Assembly: GCA_029298735.1 (NCBI GenBank)
Contig: JANSLP010000078.1
Location: 1-64,000 of the forward strand
Source: Ophiostoma sp. CBS 140.51
Taxonomy: Eukaryota > Ascomycota > Sordariomycetes > Ophiostomatales > Ophiostomataceae
Direction of reading: 5' to 3'
Length of the DNA: 64,000 nt
Shown here: one piece after another, positions 13,273-23,100 of the stretch
How the letters are laid out: every line of letters starts with the position of its first letter
Position numbering within the stretch: position 1 is the stretch's first letter
Made by a program: the position numbers and the translations under genes
Notes under the pieces: model-generated
Told to the model about the DNA's origin: nothing
Database searches by the model: none
What the model saw: the letters and a program-made list of their open reading frames with translations, nothing else

Positions 13273-14436
13273 ATGAATCCCGAGTAGTACGTTCGAGACA
13301 ATCGATCCTGCCCCTTTCGCTCCCGTTGCCCGTCTCCCTCGCTCCCCAACGGCCTATAGCATCTTGCTAACCTGCTACCATCTAGAGTTTATTTGCTTTA
13401 CCCTCTCCCTCGGCTGACCAGCTTCTTCCCTGGTGGTCCGCCTTCGACTACCGCCCTGTGACGACGCCTCCAAACCGAGCCAGCGCATCACCAAAAGGGG
13501 GGCATCGGTTCTCGACGACAACACAATACCCCTCTCCGACGTCATCGCTCATCGCCGCCGCCCTTCTATCACTGCTATCATTCGCCCCATTTATCACATC
13601 TCGCATATCGCCCTGTTTGTTACTGTGTCTAACGGTTGTAGATACGACTACCTCTTCAAGCTGCTGCTCATCGGTGACTCCGGTGTCGGCAAGTCTTGCC
13701 TGCTGCTTCGTTTCGCCGACGATACCTATACCGAGTCCTACATCTCAACCATTGGTGTTGACTTCGTAAGTCCCTCTTTCCGCTCCTCTCTCCTCGGTGG
13801 CCTTTTGGCCACCACCTGGCTGCCTAATACCAGGCTCCGGCGCTCGTCTTTCTAACACGTGTTTCTCACTAGAAAATCCGGACGATCGAGCTCGATGGCA
13901 AGACCGTGAAGCTGCAGATTGTAAGTACCGACTAAGACAGACTGGATATGCACAACGCACTTAGAGGCAAGGAAGAGTCGACCCTTTCGATGCTAATCTC
14001 TCGCTTGTAGTGGGACACGGCCGGCCAGGAGCGTTTCCGCACAATCACCTCCTCTTACTACCGCGGTGCCCACGGCATTTGCGTCGTCTACGATGTCACC
14101 GATATGGACTCGTTCAACAACGTCAAGCAGTGGCTGCAGGAGATCGACCGTTACGCCACCGAGGGTGTTAACAAGCTTCTCGTCGGCAACAAGAGCGATA
14201 TGTCGGAGAAGAAGGTCGTTGATTACCAAGTCGCCAAGGAGTTCGCCGACAGCCTGGGCATCCCGTTCCTCGAGACCTCCGCCAAGAACGCCAGCAACGT
14301 CGAGCAGGCTTTCTTGACAATGGCCCGCCAGATTAAGGAGCGGATGGGCACTACGGCCACCAACAACACCAAGCCTAGCGTGCAGGTCGGTGCCGGCCAC
14401 GGCGTGTCTAACAACCAGGGTGGCGGCTGCTGTTAA
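13273..14436 (+). CDS. ypt1: Rab GTPase Ypt1 (Rab1 type)
   Basis: Ypt1 is the Rab GTPase that drives ER-to-Golgi traffic and autophagosome formation. Four exons (13273-13283, 13642-13765, 13873-13920, 14011-14436) give 202 residues beginning MNPEYDYLFKLLLIGD. The P-loop GDSGVGKS, switch I (STIGVDF), WDTAGQE, NKSD and ETSAK motifs are all intact. The protein ends in Cys-Cys, the double geranylgeranylation site that anchors it to membranes. The first exon codes for only three residues plus two bases and is followed by a 358-base intron with an atypical GTAGTA donor. The three-base-downstream GTACGT looks stronger but would give GAG TAA, a stop. Length and motifs match the family fully. Confidence 0.97.
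13284..13641 (+). other. YPT1 intron 1 with tandem donor
   Basis: The intron follows an 11-base first coding exon. Two overlapping donors, GTAGTA at 13284 and GTACGT at 13287, lie three bases apart. Only the first gives the conserved MNPEYDY start; use of the second creates an immediate stop. The acceptor is TAG before 13642. Confidence 0.85.
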
Positions 14437-15536
14437 GCAGCTAGTTACGTGCTGTCTTTTTGTCGTTTTTGCCATCCTCACCTAGACGACTCAACACAAC
14501 CAGTCTCTGCATTGATCCTCGCCTCCGTTTTGTCGCCATGCCGCCATTAGTTTCCACCCACGTCCGATTTCCCTGCGAACCCGGTCGCCAACTTCCCGTC
14601 ATCACCAGCTTTTCCATCGTCTTTCCACTTGAATTTTACTTTCAGGCGCGAGTTTAGAGTCGGGTTCCTGAATGCTTGCTTCTTTTTTTCCTCTTTCTAC
14701 TCTGGGTATCTTCTACAGCTGCGAGCAGTGGAAGACAAACGTTTGCTGGGACTAAGGAAGACGACGGCGCCATGCTGGGCTACTGTTTCGAATCGGACTC
14801 GAACAGTTGGACAATAACAGTCAAGGATCAGCGGATGAGGGGCTTGCTGAACGGGGAGGGAAGGTAGAGGTTACCGAAAGGGATCAGGGGGACTTTTAAT
14901 GGGCTGTTTGATTTGCTTTTCTTTTCATTTTTTTCTCCGGCCTCTTTTGTGTGTTTTGTTTATTTGTATCTCTTTATTTTTCACAGGGAAATTTTCACGT
15001 TTTTGCTTTTTTTTTAACGTTCACTACGCTTTCGTTTATGCTCCCGCCCCCTCTCGAGTGCCTCGTCGTGCAACGTTGCTGTGTTTGCGCACAATATTTT
15101 TTGCTTGTCATACTATCTTCCCGTTAGTATTCGCATCCCATGTCAAGTTGAAATATAAACAATCGCGATAAAATCGACAGTTATGTGAATTACAATGGGC
15201 TATGTAAAATTTGTCTCCCGAGGATACGAAATTTGGATATAATTTGAACTGAGTGAGTATAAACTGAAATGAATAAGCAAAAGATATTGAAAGGCTAGAC
15301 AAAAAGACCAAAAAAAAAAAGAAAGCACTGCTATAAATACCCAAGATTCATCATAATATATAATCATCATATCCTTCCAAGAAATACAATAGGAAATCCG
15401 TACAATCCGTAGAAAATGAACCAAGCCGATAGTATCCGATAACACATCGTAATATTACATATGATCTTTTGAGTGCAACGCAAAAAAGCAAAAAGAAAGC
15501 GTGAAGACAAGAAAGGGGGCTAAGGCAGAGGCACTA
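14437..15536. other. Convergent intergenic region
   Basis: These 1.1 kb hold the 3' ends of YPT1 and of the long minus-strand gene. The sequence is rich in T and A runs on the + strand and shows no supportable gene. Confidence 0.6.
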
Positions 15537-18500
15537 CTATGCCAAACCTAACCACTTGAGCGCCTTCTTGCCTTCGTTGCCATTTTTGGTGGTAAGACTG
15601 CTCCCATGGCTGTGCTGGCTATGGATGCTGCTGAGGCTGGCTTTGCCGCGCAGGCCGCGCAGGCCGCCTCCCGTCATATTATCCATGACTTGGGGTGGAC
15701 CCTGGGCCGACGACGGGATTGCTGCCGAGGCTGAAGCGGCCCGCGTGCTGGCGCCCGTGATCTGACCCGATTTGCTCCGGATAGGTGGCGGGCGCACACC
15801 ACGGCTGCCAGCGGCCTCCTTAGCAGCTAGGAGCGCGGCGCGGTCGCGCATAAAGAGCGGCATGAGACGACGCATATCAATATCATTCTCAAAGTCATCG
15901 TCATCATCGCTATAGTCATAATCGTCGTCGTTGTATCCACCAAAGGCAACACTACCAGTGCTGCCACCGTTGGCACTGCTTGGCACTGCATTGGTGTTTA
16001 TAGCGGCGCCCTTTGCATCACCATTGCCATTGCTGGTGCTGGTACCAAATGGCGGGTCATCATAGGTGTAGTTACCATCCTCTGATACGTCCAAGCCGGC
16101 ATCCCAGTTGCTGAGATTGTCGTTATCACTCCGAATAGAGGACGATGACAATGTCGAGGCGGCCACCAGATTGTTGAGAATGACAGGGCCTGAGATGGAG
16201 CCCGGTTTAAGGACCACGGCTGTCTGCTCCTTGGCCCGCCGAACAACCGTGGGTCCGTTGACCTGGATGGTCTTAGCCACGAGGCGGCCGCTGGGCAGCA
16301 CGACAGGTGCTGGTGCCAGTCCAGTGGCCTGTGTTATGTAGCTGGGTGTCTTAGCCGTCGTCCGCCATGAGTCTGCCTGGGACTGGAATGACTGGAACGA
16401 CGATGCCTGCGACTGCTGCGACTGCAGAGATAGCGTCGACAGAGCAGGAGACTTTGGTGGCCGGACAGCCGAGATGGAAGGCGCAGTCGACACCTTGGAC
16501 GAAACAGACTTCTTTGTGTTGACTGGTAGAGGAAGAGGAGGAGGACGTGACGCCGTTTTGTTGCCGTTTTCCGCCGTGCTCCGCTTTCTGTCTTTCTCTG
16601 AAGACGACCCTCTCCGCTTTGGACTTGGAGTGTTGCCGATAAGTGGACTTGGTAGGGTGGGAGACTGCATCAGATTGTCTGTCCGCGATGGAGTGCGGAC
16701 TTTGCTGTTTCTGCTGCTACTACTGCTGCTTATTCCCGTTCCAGGGCCTCCTGCGGCAGTCGTGGCTGTTGAAAGTACCGAGTACCGGCCCATGTCGCTC
16801 TTTTGCTGAGCCACCAACGTGAGAGGAATCATGCCGTTCTGGAAGGCGACCTCTGCAGGCGATGTCGCCCTTGAGGGCACCAATTTTGTGCTTGAGAGCA
16901 TAATTTTCCGGACTGAGGCCACAAACGCTTCCACATCAGTCTCATTAGCAGCTGATGTCAACAAGAAGTTGGCACGCTTGAAGGAAGACTGGTTTTGGGC
17001 CACACCGATAACAGGTGGCAAAGAGAATTTGTGCTTCGGAGAGAGGAGTGGCTGCTGCAGCATCTGGAACCCAGGACGGCGGCTTTCAGTACGGTATTTC
17101 GAATCTTCAACGGCAATGATACTCGCCACTTGGACCATGTCTCGGCCTGCCAGTTGCTGGATGGCTAAGACAACAGGGAGAAGCTCCATAGGATAGTCGA
17201 GAAGGACTAGACGCATAGACGAAACTGGCAAAGACGACGAGGGGTATGTACGTAGATACAGGTCAAGCTGCGCAATGACCAGTGTCGCCAACACGTCTGT
17301 CCCGGTGCTCTTGCCATATTTACAAACCTGCTGTGCAGCCAATGCCTGCATGGCATTGGCAATCAAATAGCGAATATCAAGACGGCCACCACGGCCAATG
17401 CCTGTGGCCGGTTGGCTGCTGAGGGCATCCAACTGGCCCGTGACCTTGGTCAGCAGAGAGGATGGCACACCACGCTGGCTGCCAATGGCGAGCACCATGT
17501 CGGTGGCAGGCGTCTCGGTTGCCGTCTTCCCATCCTCTTTCGAGCCTGCTCGGTTTCCCGAAAGTAGTGGTGCCCACAGATTGCTGCCCTCCATCCCAGG
17601 TAGACAGGAAAAGAGAAAGCTGGTGGGGCTGTCTGTGGTCAAGGGGTCGAGGACCGTCTTCTGTTCGGCGTCCTCCTGATCGTCCGTAAAGAGGGCATCA
17701 AGAATGGAGCGTATTCCATTTTGTAATGCAAGTGCGGTTTGATACTTGGCTGTAGAAAGCACATGGAATCGAGACCCGTCATGGAGGCCATCATCCTCGT
17801 TTAGACTTTGCTGTGGAGGAGGGGTGTGTGCAGGTGTCAGCGGCTGCGGTGTCTTGATGGACGGCGCAGTCTGGGGCTGCACTGAAATAGGCACAGCAAT
17901 AGATAGCGGCAGCTTGGAGCCGGCATTGTACTCATGTGGCGCAAACGGATCATAATCGTCTGTGCTAAAGGTACTTGCGGCCGGGGCTGCACTTGCAGCT
18001 GCTGTAGTCGCACCGAGGAGGAGAGATGCCGATGCAGTGGACGAAGATGAAGAGTGGCCGTGAGAGGAAGACTTTGGCGTTTCGGGCAGAACCGAAGAAA
18101 TGGTTTTCTGGTCAAAAGATGATAGTTTGCCATTGGAAGCTTGACACGATAGCACAGTTTCGTTGATGGCAGGACCTTGATGGGTGATGATCTGGGCACC
18201 ATCGAGCTCACGGCAGCGCTGAATAGCCAGTTCCAGAGCTGGGCTAGAAACGTTGGCACCGTCGTCGTCAAACCGAATAACTAGGTCTTCGACCAGTGGA
18301 AGTACTGCTTCAAAAGCAACGGGTATGCCGTCGTTGTTGAGGGCCACCGGCTCGGTACCAGGGCCGTGGTCGACATTTGACGATATATTCGTAGTGGATG
18401 CACCAGTTTTCAACTGAAGCTGTGTCTTTTTCTGTGGGGCAGAAGCTGATACTGTCGTTGTTACATCTTGTTTTGATTTTGCCTTCTTCTTCTTGCTGAG

Positions 18501-20177
18501 GGTCATCTTTTCCAGTGCGTCGGCAGCAGGTAGAAGGGGCACATCGGGTATGTTTGTGCCGCCAAACATGATCCTGGACGATGCAGATGATGACAACGAG
18601 GGCTTGGTGCCAAATACCGACGTTGACATTGATGCCACATCATCGCTCACGTTGGATGTACGACGAGGTCGAGTCGATGACGGTTCGCGGCTGCTCGTGC
18701 TGAGAAAGAAGTTCATGTTCATGCCGAGGCCATTGCCGCTGCTGCTCCCGCTGAAACCGCTGAAACCACTGATACTGCTGATGCCGCTGAATCCGCTGAA
18801 TCCGCTGAAGCTGCCGGCGCCAATCGACGGCTTGCGTTCAAGTGAGCGGGCTCGCCGTTGTTGTGGCTGGTGACGGTGGAGATAAAATGTCTTATCATCG
18901 TCGGCATCGTCCTCCTCCCCATCGGCGTCGTTGTTGTTGACCATGTCCACGTGCGAAGGTCGCCGGCGTGCTGTTCGTCCACGTGGCGCCGGACCGAGCA
19001 CGACAGTACGCGTGGTCTCACCAGTGGTTGCCGACCGATACGAGACAAACTGGCGGGCTGGAGAGGTGGACGGTGTTTTCTTTTGCTGCTTTCGTTGTTG
19101 CTGCGAGGCAATAGCATCGAGCCGCATTGACACGGGGAAGATAGTCGACGTCGGAGAGCCACCGCGAGTTGGTGAAGCAGGTGTGATGAAGCTAAAGTTG
19201 TTCACGTCGTAGATCTCGCTGCCAGAGGCCCCAGCGGCCATACTTGGCGGGACCCAATAGAAACTGCGGTTGTTGATCGTGCTTGCGTCGTCATTGTTGT
19301 TGTTGTTGTTGTTGTTGTCGTTGTCGTTTTGTGCCGCGTTGTTTGTGTTTGCTGTTGGCATCTGGCTGGGACGGCGTCCGGCATCCCACAGGTCCAGCAG
19401 GTCACCGTGAATTGGCAAAGACAGACTTCGTGGCCGTGGCTTCTTGGTGATTGTCAGGTCGAGGATATGCGTGCTGGGCTGCAGGCCTTCTGTCTTGCGG
19501 TCCAGAGCATCGGCGGCCCGCATGGCCTTGGTGATGGGGTCGTGCTCGCCGTCTACGTCGTCGTCGTCGTCGTCATCGACGGCAATATCGTCGAGCCGGC
19601 TCGTCTCGGCGGCTGCTGGAGAAGTTGCCGTAGTATCCAGTCCTGTGACGCCATGAGCCGTAAGTTGGTCAAAAAGAAGTGCAGCCTGCTCGAGGTTGCC
19701 GTTGGCGGCTGTCTCGTGTTGCCGGATGGCTTCGATACATAACGCGTGGCTTGTTGCCGTGCCGCCATTGAGAAAAACAAACTTCTTTGGAGGCGTCCTG
19801 GTCGTACTGGCTTCCTTGTCCTGGAGAAACTCGAGGGCAACGGCTCGGCGTGCAGCGGCAGCGTTGTGTATGCTTCTAATGTAGCGGCGGGCATCAAAAG
19901 GGGCCGTTGTTGTTAAAGGCCTAGATCCGGAAGGAGACACCGAGGTGGAAAGTGCCGACTTGGAAAGAGAGGATGATATGGTTGCGGACGGAGCTGATGA
20001 GGAAGGAGCGACCGGGTCGGCGAGCTCATCGTCCTTGTCAAGATATTGTTGAAGGCTTGGCAAGACGAGGATTTGCGATGACGCGGGCAGCAGTCGCAAT
20101 TGGGTTTCGAGAGCAGCCTCAGGAAGGCCTTCGAGGGCCACGAGGCTGCCGCTGTAGAGAGATCCGTCCTGGGACAT
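15537..20177 (-). CDS. Very long low-complexity protein (so-called gastric mucin-like)
   Basis: A single uninterrupted frame of 1546 codons starts at an ATG and has no visible intron. The N-terminus (MSQDGSLYSGSLVALEG, then FDARRYIRSIHNAAAARRAVALEFL) is ordered-looking and resembles a Pezizomycotina family that databases often label gastric mucin-like; that label says nothing about function. Beyond it lie an Asn/Asp run near residue 290, a block of FSGFSG-type repeats near residue 460, long Ser/Thr-rich disordered stretches, and two more ordered blocks: RFDDDGANVSSPALELAIQR and a segment near residues 960-1060 with MRLVLLDYPMELLPVVLAIQ. The C-terminus is acidic and then basic (KKALKWLGLA). 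No signal peptide or membrane helix is seen, so the mucin name is misleading. A role as a scaffold is possible but unproven. Confidence 0.85.
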   Translation of the reverse strand: MSQDGSLYSGSLVALEGLPEAALETQLRLLPASSQILVLPSLQQYLDKDDELADPVAPSSSAPSATISSSLSKSALSTSVSPSGSRPLTTTAPFDARRYIRSIHNAAAARRAVALEFLQDKEASTTRTPPKKFVFLNGGTATSHALCIEAIRQHETAANGNLEQAALLFDQLTAHGVTGLDTTATSPAAAETSRLDDIAVDDDDDDDVDGEHDPITKAMRAADALDRKTEGLQPSTHILDLTITKKPRPRSLSLPIHGDLLDLWDAGRRPSQMPTANTNNAAQNDNDNNNNNNNNDDASTINNRSFYWVPPSMAAGASGSEIYDVNNFSFITPASPTRGGSPTSTIFPVSMRLDAIASQQQRKQQKKTPSTSPARQFVSYRSATTGETTRTVVLGPAPRGRTARRRPSHVDMVNNNDADGEEDDADDDKTFYLHRHQPQQRRARSLERKPSIGAGSFSGFSGFSGISSISGFSGFSGSSSGNGLGMNMNFFLSTSSREPSSTRPRRTSNVSDDVASMSTSVFGTKPSLSSSASSRIMFGGTNIPDVPLLPAADALEKMTLSKKKKAKSKQDVTTTVSASAPQKKTQLQLKTGASTTNISSNVDHGPGTEPVALNNDGIPVAFEAVLPLVEDLVIRFDDDGANVSSPALELAIQRCRELDGAQIITHQGPAINETVLSCQASNGKLSSFDQKTISSVLPETPKSSSHGHSSSSSTASASLLLGATTAAASAAPAASTFSTDDYDPFAPHEYNAGSKLPLSIAVPISVQPQTAPSIKTPQPLTPAHTPPPQQSLNEDDGLHDGSRFHVLSTAKYQTALALQNGIRSILDALFTDDQEDAEQKTVLDPLTTDSPTSFLFSCLPGMEGSNLWAPLLSGNRAGSKEDGKTATETPATDMVLAIGSQRGVPSSLLTKVTGQLDALSSQPATGIGRGGRLDIRYLIANAMQALAAQQVCKYGKSTGTDVLATLVIAQLDLYLRTYPSSSLPVSSMRLVLLDYPMELLPVVLAIQQLAGRDMVQVASIIAVEDSKYRTESRRPGFQMLQQPLLSPKHKFSLPPVIGVAQNQSSFKRANFLLTSAANETDVEAFVASVRKIMLSSTKLVPSRATSPAEVAFQNGMIPLTLVAQQKSDMGRYSVLSTATTAAGGPGTGISSSSSSRNSKVRTPSRTDNLMQSPTLPSPLIGNTPSPKRRGSSSEKDRKRSTAENGNKTASRPPPLPLPVNTKKSVSSKVSTAPSISAVRPPKSPALSTLSLQSQQSQASSFQSFQSQADSWRTTAKTPSYITQATGLAPAPVVLPSGRLVAKTIQVNGPTVVRRAKEQTAVVLKPGSISGPVILNNLVAASTLSSSSIRSDNDNLSNWDAGLDVSEDGNYTYDDPPFGTSTSNGNGDAKGAAINTNAVPSSANGGSTGSVAFGGYNDDDYDYSDDDDDFENDIDMRRLMPLFMRDRAALLAAKEAAGSRGVRPPPIRSKSGQITGASTRAASASAAIPSSAQGPPQVMDNMTGGGLRGLRGKASLSSIHSQHSHGSSLTTKNGNEGKKALKWLGLA
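19286..19326. repeat. In-frame GTT trinucleotide repeat (poly-Asn)
   Basis: A GTT repeat on the + strand encodes the Asn/Asp run of the minus-strand long protein. Such tracts expand and contract in whole codons. Confidence 0.85.
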
Positions 20178-23100
20178 GGTGCCCGGCTGTTGGAAGGAGA
20201 GCTCCGAGGCTCTTTAGCTGGTGTGAACAAGCAGTTTGGCGATTTCTGAAAGTGTCGATGTGGGAAAATGGGACAGGAAAAAACGTTGGATTGGACTTGA
20301 TGGAGGTCAGATATTGACACGAAATGAGGATACAAGATGATGTATGTAAGTGAAGAGAAAGTAAAACCACAAATAGAAAAATAAAAATAAAAAAGACAGG
20401 CAGGGGGAAAAGAGGAGGAGAACACAGTGGAGGACAACTCAGGCAGGTAAAAAGAGGAAAGGGTGTTGGTCCAAAAGACTGACCAGAGCCGGCCAACGTC
20501 ACAACGGGGCAGAAGCGGAGCAAGTCGTCAAAGGAAGAGGCGACGTGAGCTTATCGCGTTCAGGGGGGGATGAACGAGGCAAGGGCAAATAAGACATACC
20601 AAGCGGATGTGGAAAAGGTAAAATAAAATAAAATAAAAATGCCCATGAGACAGGAAAATCGACGGTGCTCCGATTGAACCCTTCGTCTGGTCTCCGGGTG
20701 TTGTTGGCAGATCAAAGCTGCAGGGCCCGGGAGAACATCAAACAGGTGTTTCGCAGGAAGGCTGAATACCACCCGTGTGAAGACGACAAAAGCAGAGAGG
20801 GTGGTGACGATGTAATGAGGAGAAGGACAGTTGAGTCCCTTGAAAATGGAGAGAGAAGAAATCAATAAAAATAAAATAAAATAACAAAAAGGGTAAAAGG
20901 CCCAAAAAGAAAGGAGACAAAAGGGAAAGGACCATCTTAGGGGTGGATCAGGGAAGTGGGCGATGGACAGGTAAAATACAACGGTAGACCAAGGCCGCTA
21001 GGAACGGTAATACAACGTACTGCAAGGGGAAAGCGTGCACTTGCACGAAGTTGGTGTGCACGGCGTGAGATGAGTGAAAGCTCAGAAGCTGTGAGCCGCA
21101 CGGTAGTTTGCAGGGAGTACAAATTCGTTGTTGGTGTGAAGGATTTAGAGGAGCATCAACATAACAAGAGCCCTTCGGTGTTGATGGAAAAGAAAAGACG
21201 CGGAGGGATCTCGGGCAACGATGGGTTTGAGTAGCGTCTTATGCAGTTGTCAATGGTGAAAGTACATACTGAGTAAGTTTTGCTTGAGGGTAAATAAACA
21301 ACCTTTATATGAGTGAAAGGGAAACAAGAAAAATCAATGGGGGAGTCGAGAAGAGCAAGATGCCTGAGAAGAGCAGGGAAAGACGAAACATAAGATGCAT
21401 ATAAGAAGCTGAAAGAGCTCTCAAAGAGAGGCTAGAATGACACGGCGCGAGCGTGCAAGACTACAAAAAACAGAGCAAAAAACCGCGTTGTGAAACTGTT
21501 CAAGCTGCAGGGACGGCCGACTAGTGGCCTAGTTTCCAGCCAAAAACAATGAGAAGGATTTTTGCTGCAAACAGGAATACAGGAGAAGCAAACAGAGCTG
21601 GAAAAGGCAGTGAGCAGTTGCAGGTTCAGTGATGGTGTGGTTTGATGAAATGGAAGAAGACGAGAATCTGCGGGAAGTCGAACGGCCAGTTGACTAATAG
21701 AGAAGGTCGGAATGCAGATGAAAGGACAAGCAAGATAGAGAAACTGTGAAAAAGATGTGAAGCGAGGGCTATTCTGGGGTGAGTGGAGAAAGCACGATGG
21801 ACAGGGGCACGAAAATCACGGAAAAGGCGAGAATGGCTAGGGTATGCAGGACAAAAATATGTGAACATACATAGTACAGAGAAAGCTTAGATACGTGCAG
21901 GTACAAAAAAAAACGAGAGATAAATACTGTACAACAATGGATAAAGAGAAACCAAAAGAATGGGAAACAGGGCCACGGTCATGGGCATCACCAGCCCAAG
22001 TCTCAGCACGAGCCCCGAGAGGCGTTTTGAGAGGAGAAACGCATAAAAGCTCAAGAGAGAACAAGAGACAGAAAAAGACAGCGAAACAAGCGAGCCCCTG
22101 TAAGTCTGGCAAAATCCAGGGCCCAAAAACCAATAGAAATCTGCAAAAAGCACTGACGACTTAGACGGACAGGGGTTGCCAATAGTGGTGGTTGGCGTCC
22201 AGCCTAGGCCTGGCCTTGCCCCTGGCATGTGGTATGGGCCGATAATACGAGTAGGAAAAGGCAAGAATAACAGCAATAGGCACAACAGGAGTGGGTAAAG
22301 GAATTGGGAATTTAAAGGGAACAATATGAGGGCTAACAGGTCGACAGGGCCTAGCCAGGGACGAGGATGTTGAGCGGGAAGATAAAAATGGAAATAGAAT
22401 ACATATATATAAAAAAGTGCAAGGTTTTGTGCAACTACGGAGTATATGTAAACGTAAATAAAAGGATACAAGTACGATATAAGTGCATCGCAAGTTGCAT
22501 ACACCTGAAAAGACTAAGACTGGAAAGCGTGACCATCACGACCTTAGAAAGCACGGCACACAAAAGCAAGCAAAAAAGAAAGCACAATGGCTAAGCAAAT
22601 GGCGGAAGCGAAAACATCACAAGAACAAAAGGAAGCATCTGCCGGGGTGCCATGTGGAAAACATACGCTCCTAATCACAGCAGTGCACTGCAGTCTTGGT
22701 CGTGCGCGATGTTTTACAGAGTGTATCGTACGTCGCACTCCCGCCGCGTGGTTTTTTCTGCCTATGTTTGTATTTCTCAAGCCCTCCTCTCCGCCTCCGT
22801 TTCGGGCCCGGGCAGCTGGCACTGGCAGGCGAGAAGAGGCAGAAAAAAGACAGAAAAGGCAAAAAGAGGGCCGGCCGAAAAGCGGGAGTCAGAACCAGAA
22901 CCAAAGTTGCAGTTCGTCTGGACAGGGTCTGAGAGCGTTGAGAGGACGCGTCCAATGCGACATAATGAAGAGGGCGAGAAGAGGATGCAGCACGATGCTA
23001 AAGTCAACCCATGAAACGGTCTGCTTTACTGCCGCGGGCCAAACAGCCAAGATCGACCACTGTCGCGCGGGCCTCTTTATCTTTGTCATATTATGATATT

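Noticed and set aside
21887..22504. Hydrophobic minus-strand frame of 205 codons
   Set aside because: Its Leu/Phe/Ser/Tyr richness is explained by the pyrimidine-rich minus strand. No membrane-protein family resembles it.
22587..23096. 169-codon + strand frame with ATG start
   Set aside because: Its Lys/Glu/Arg richness follows from the local purine-rich strand, and no domain is visible.
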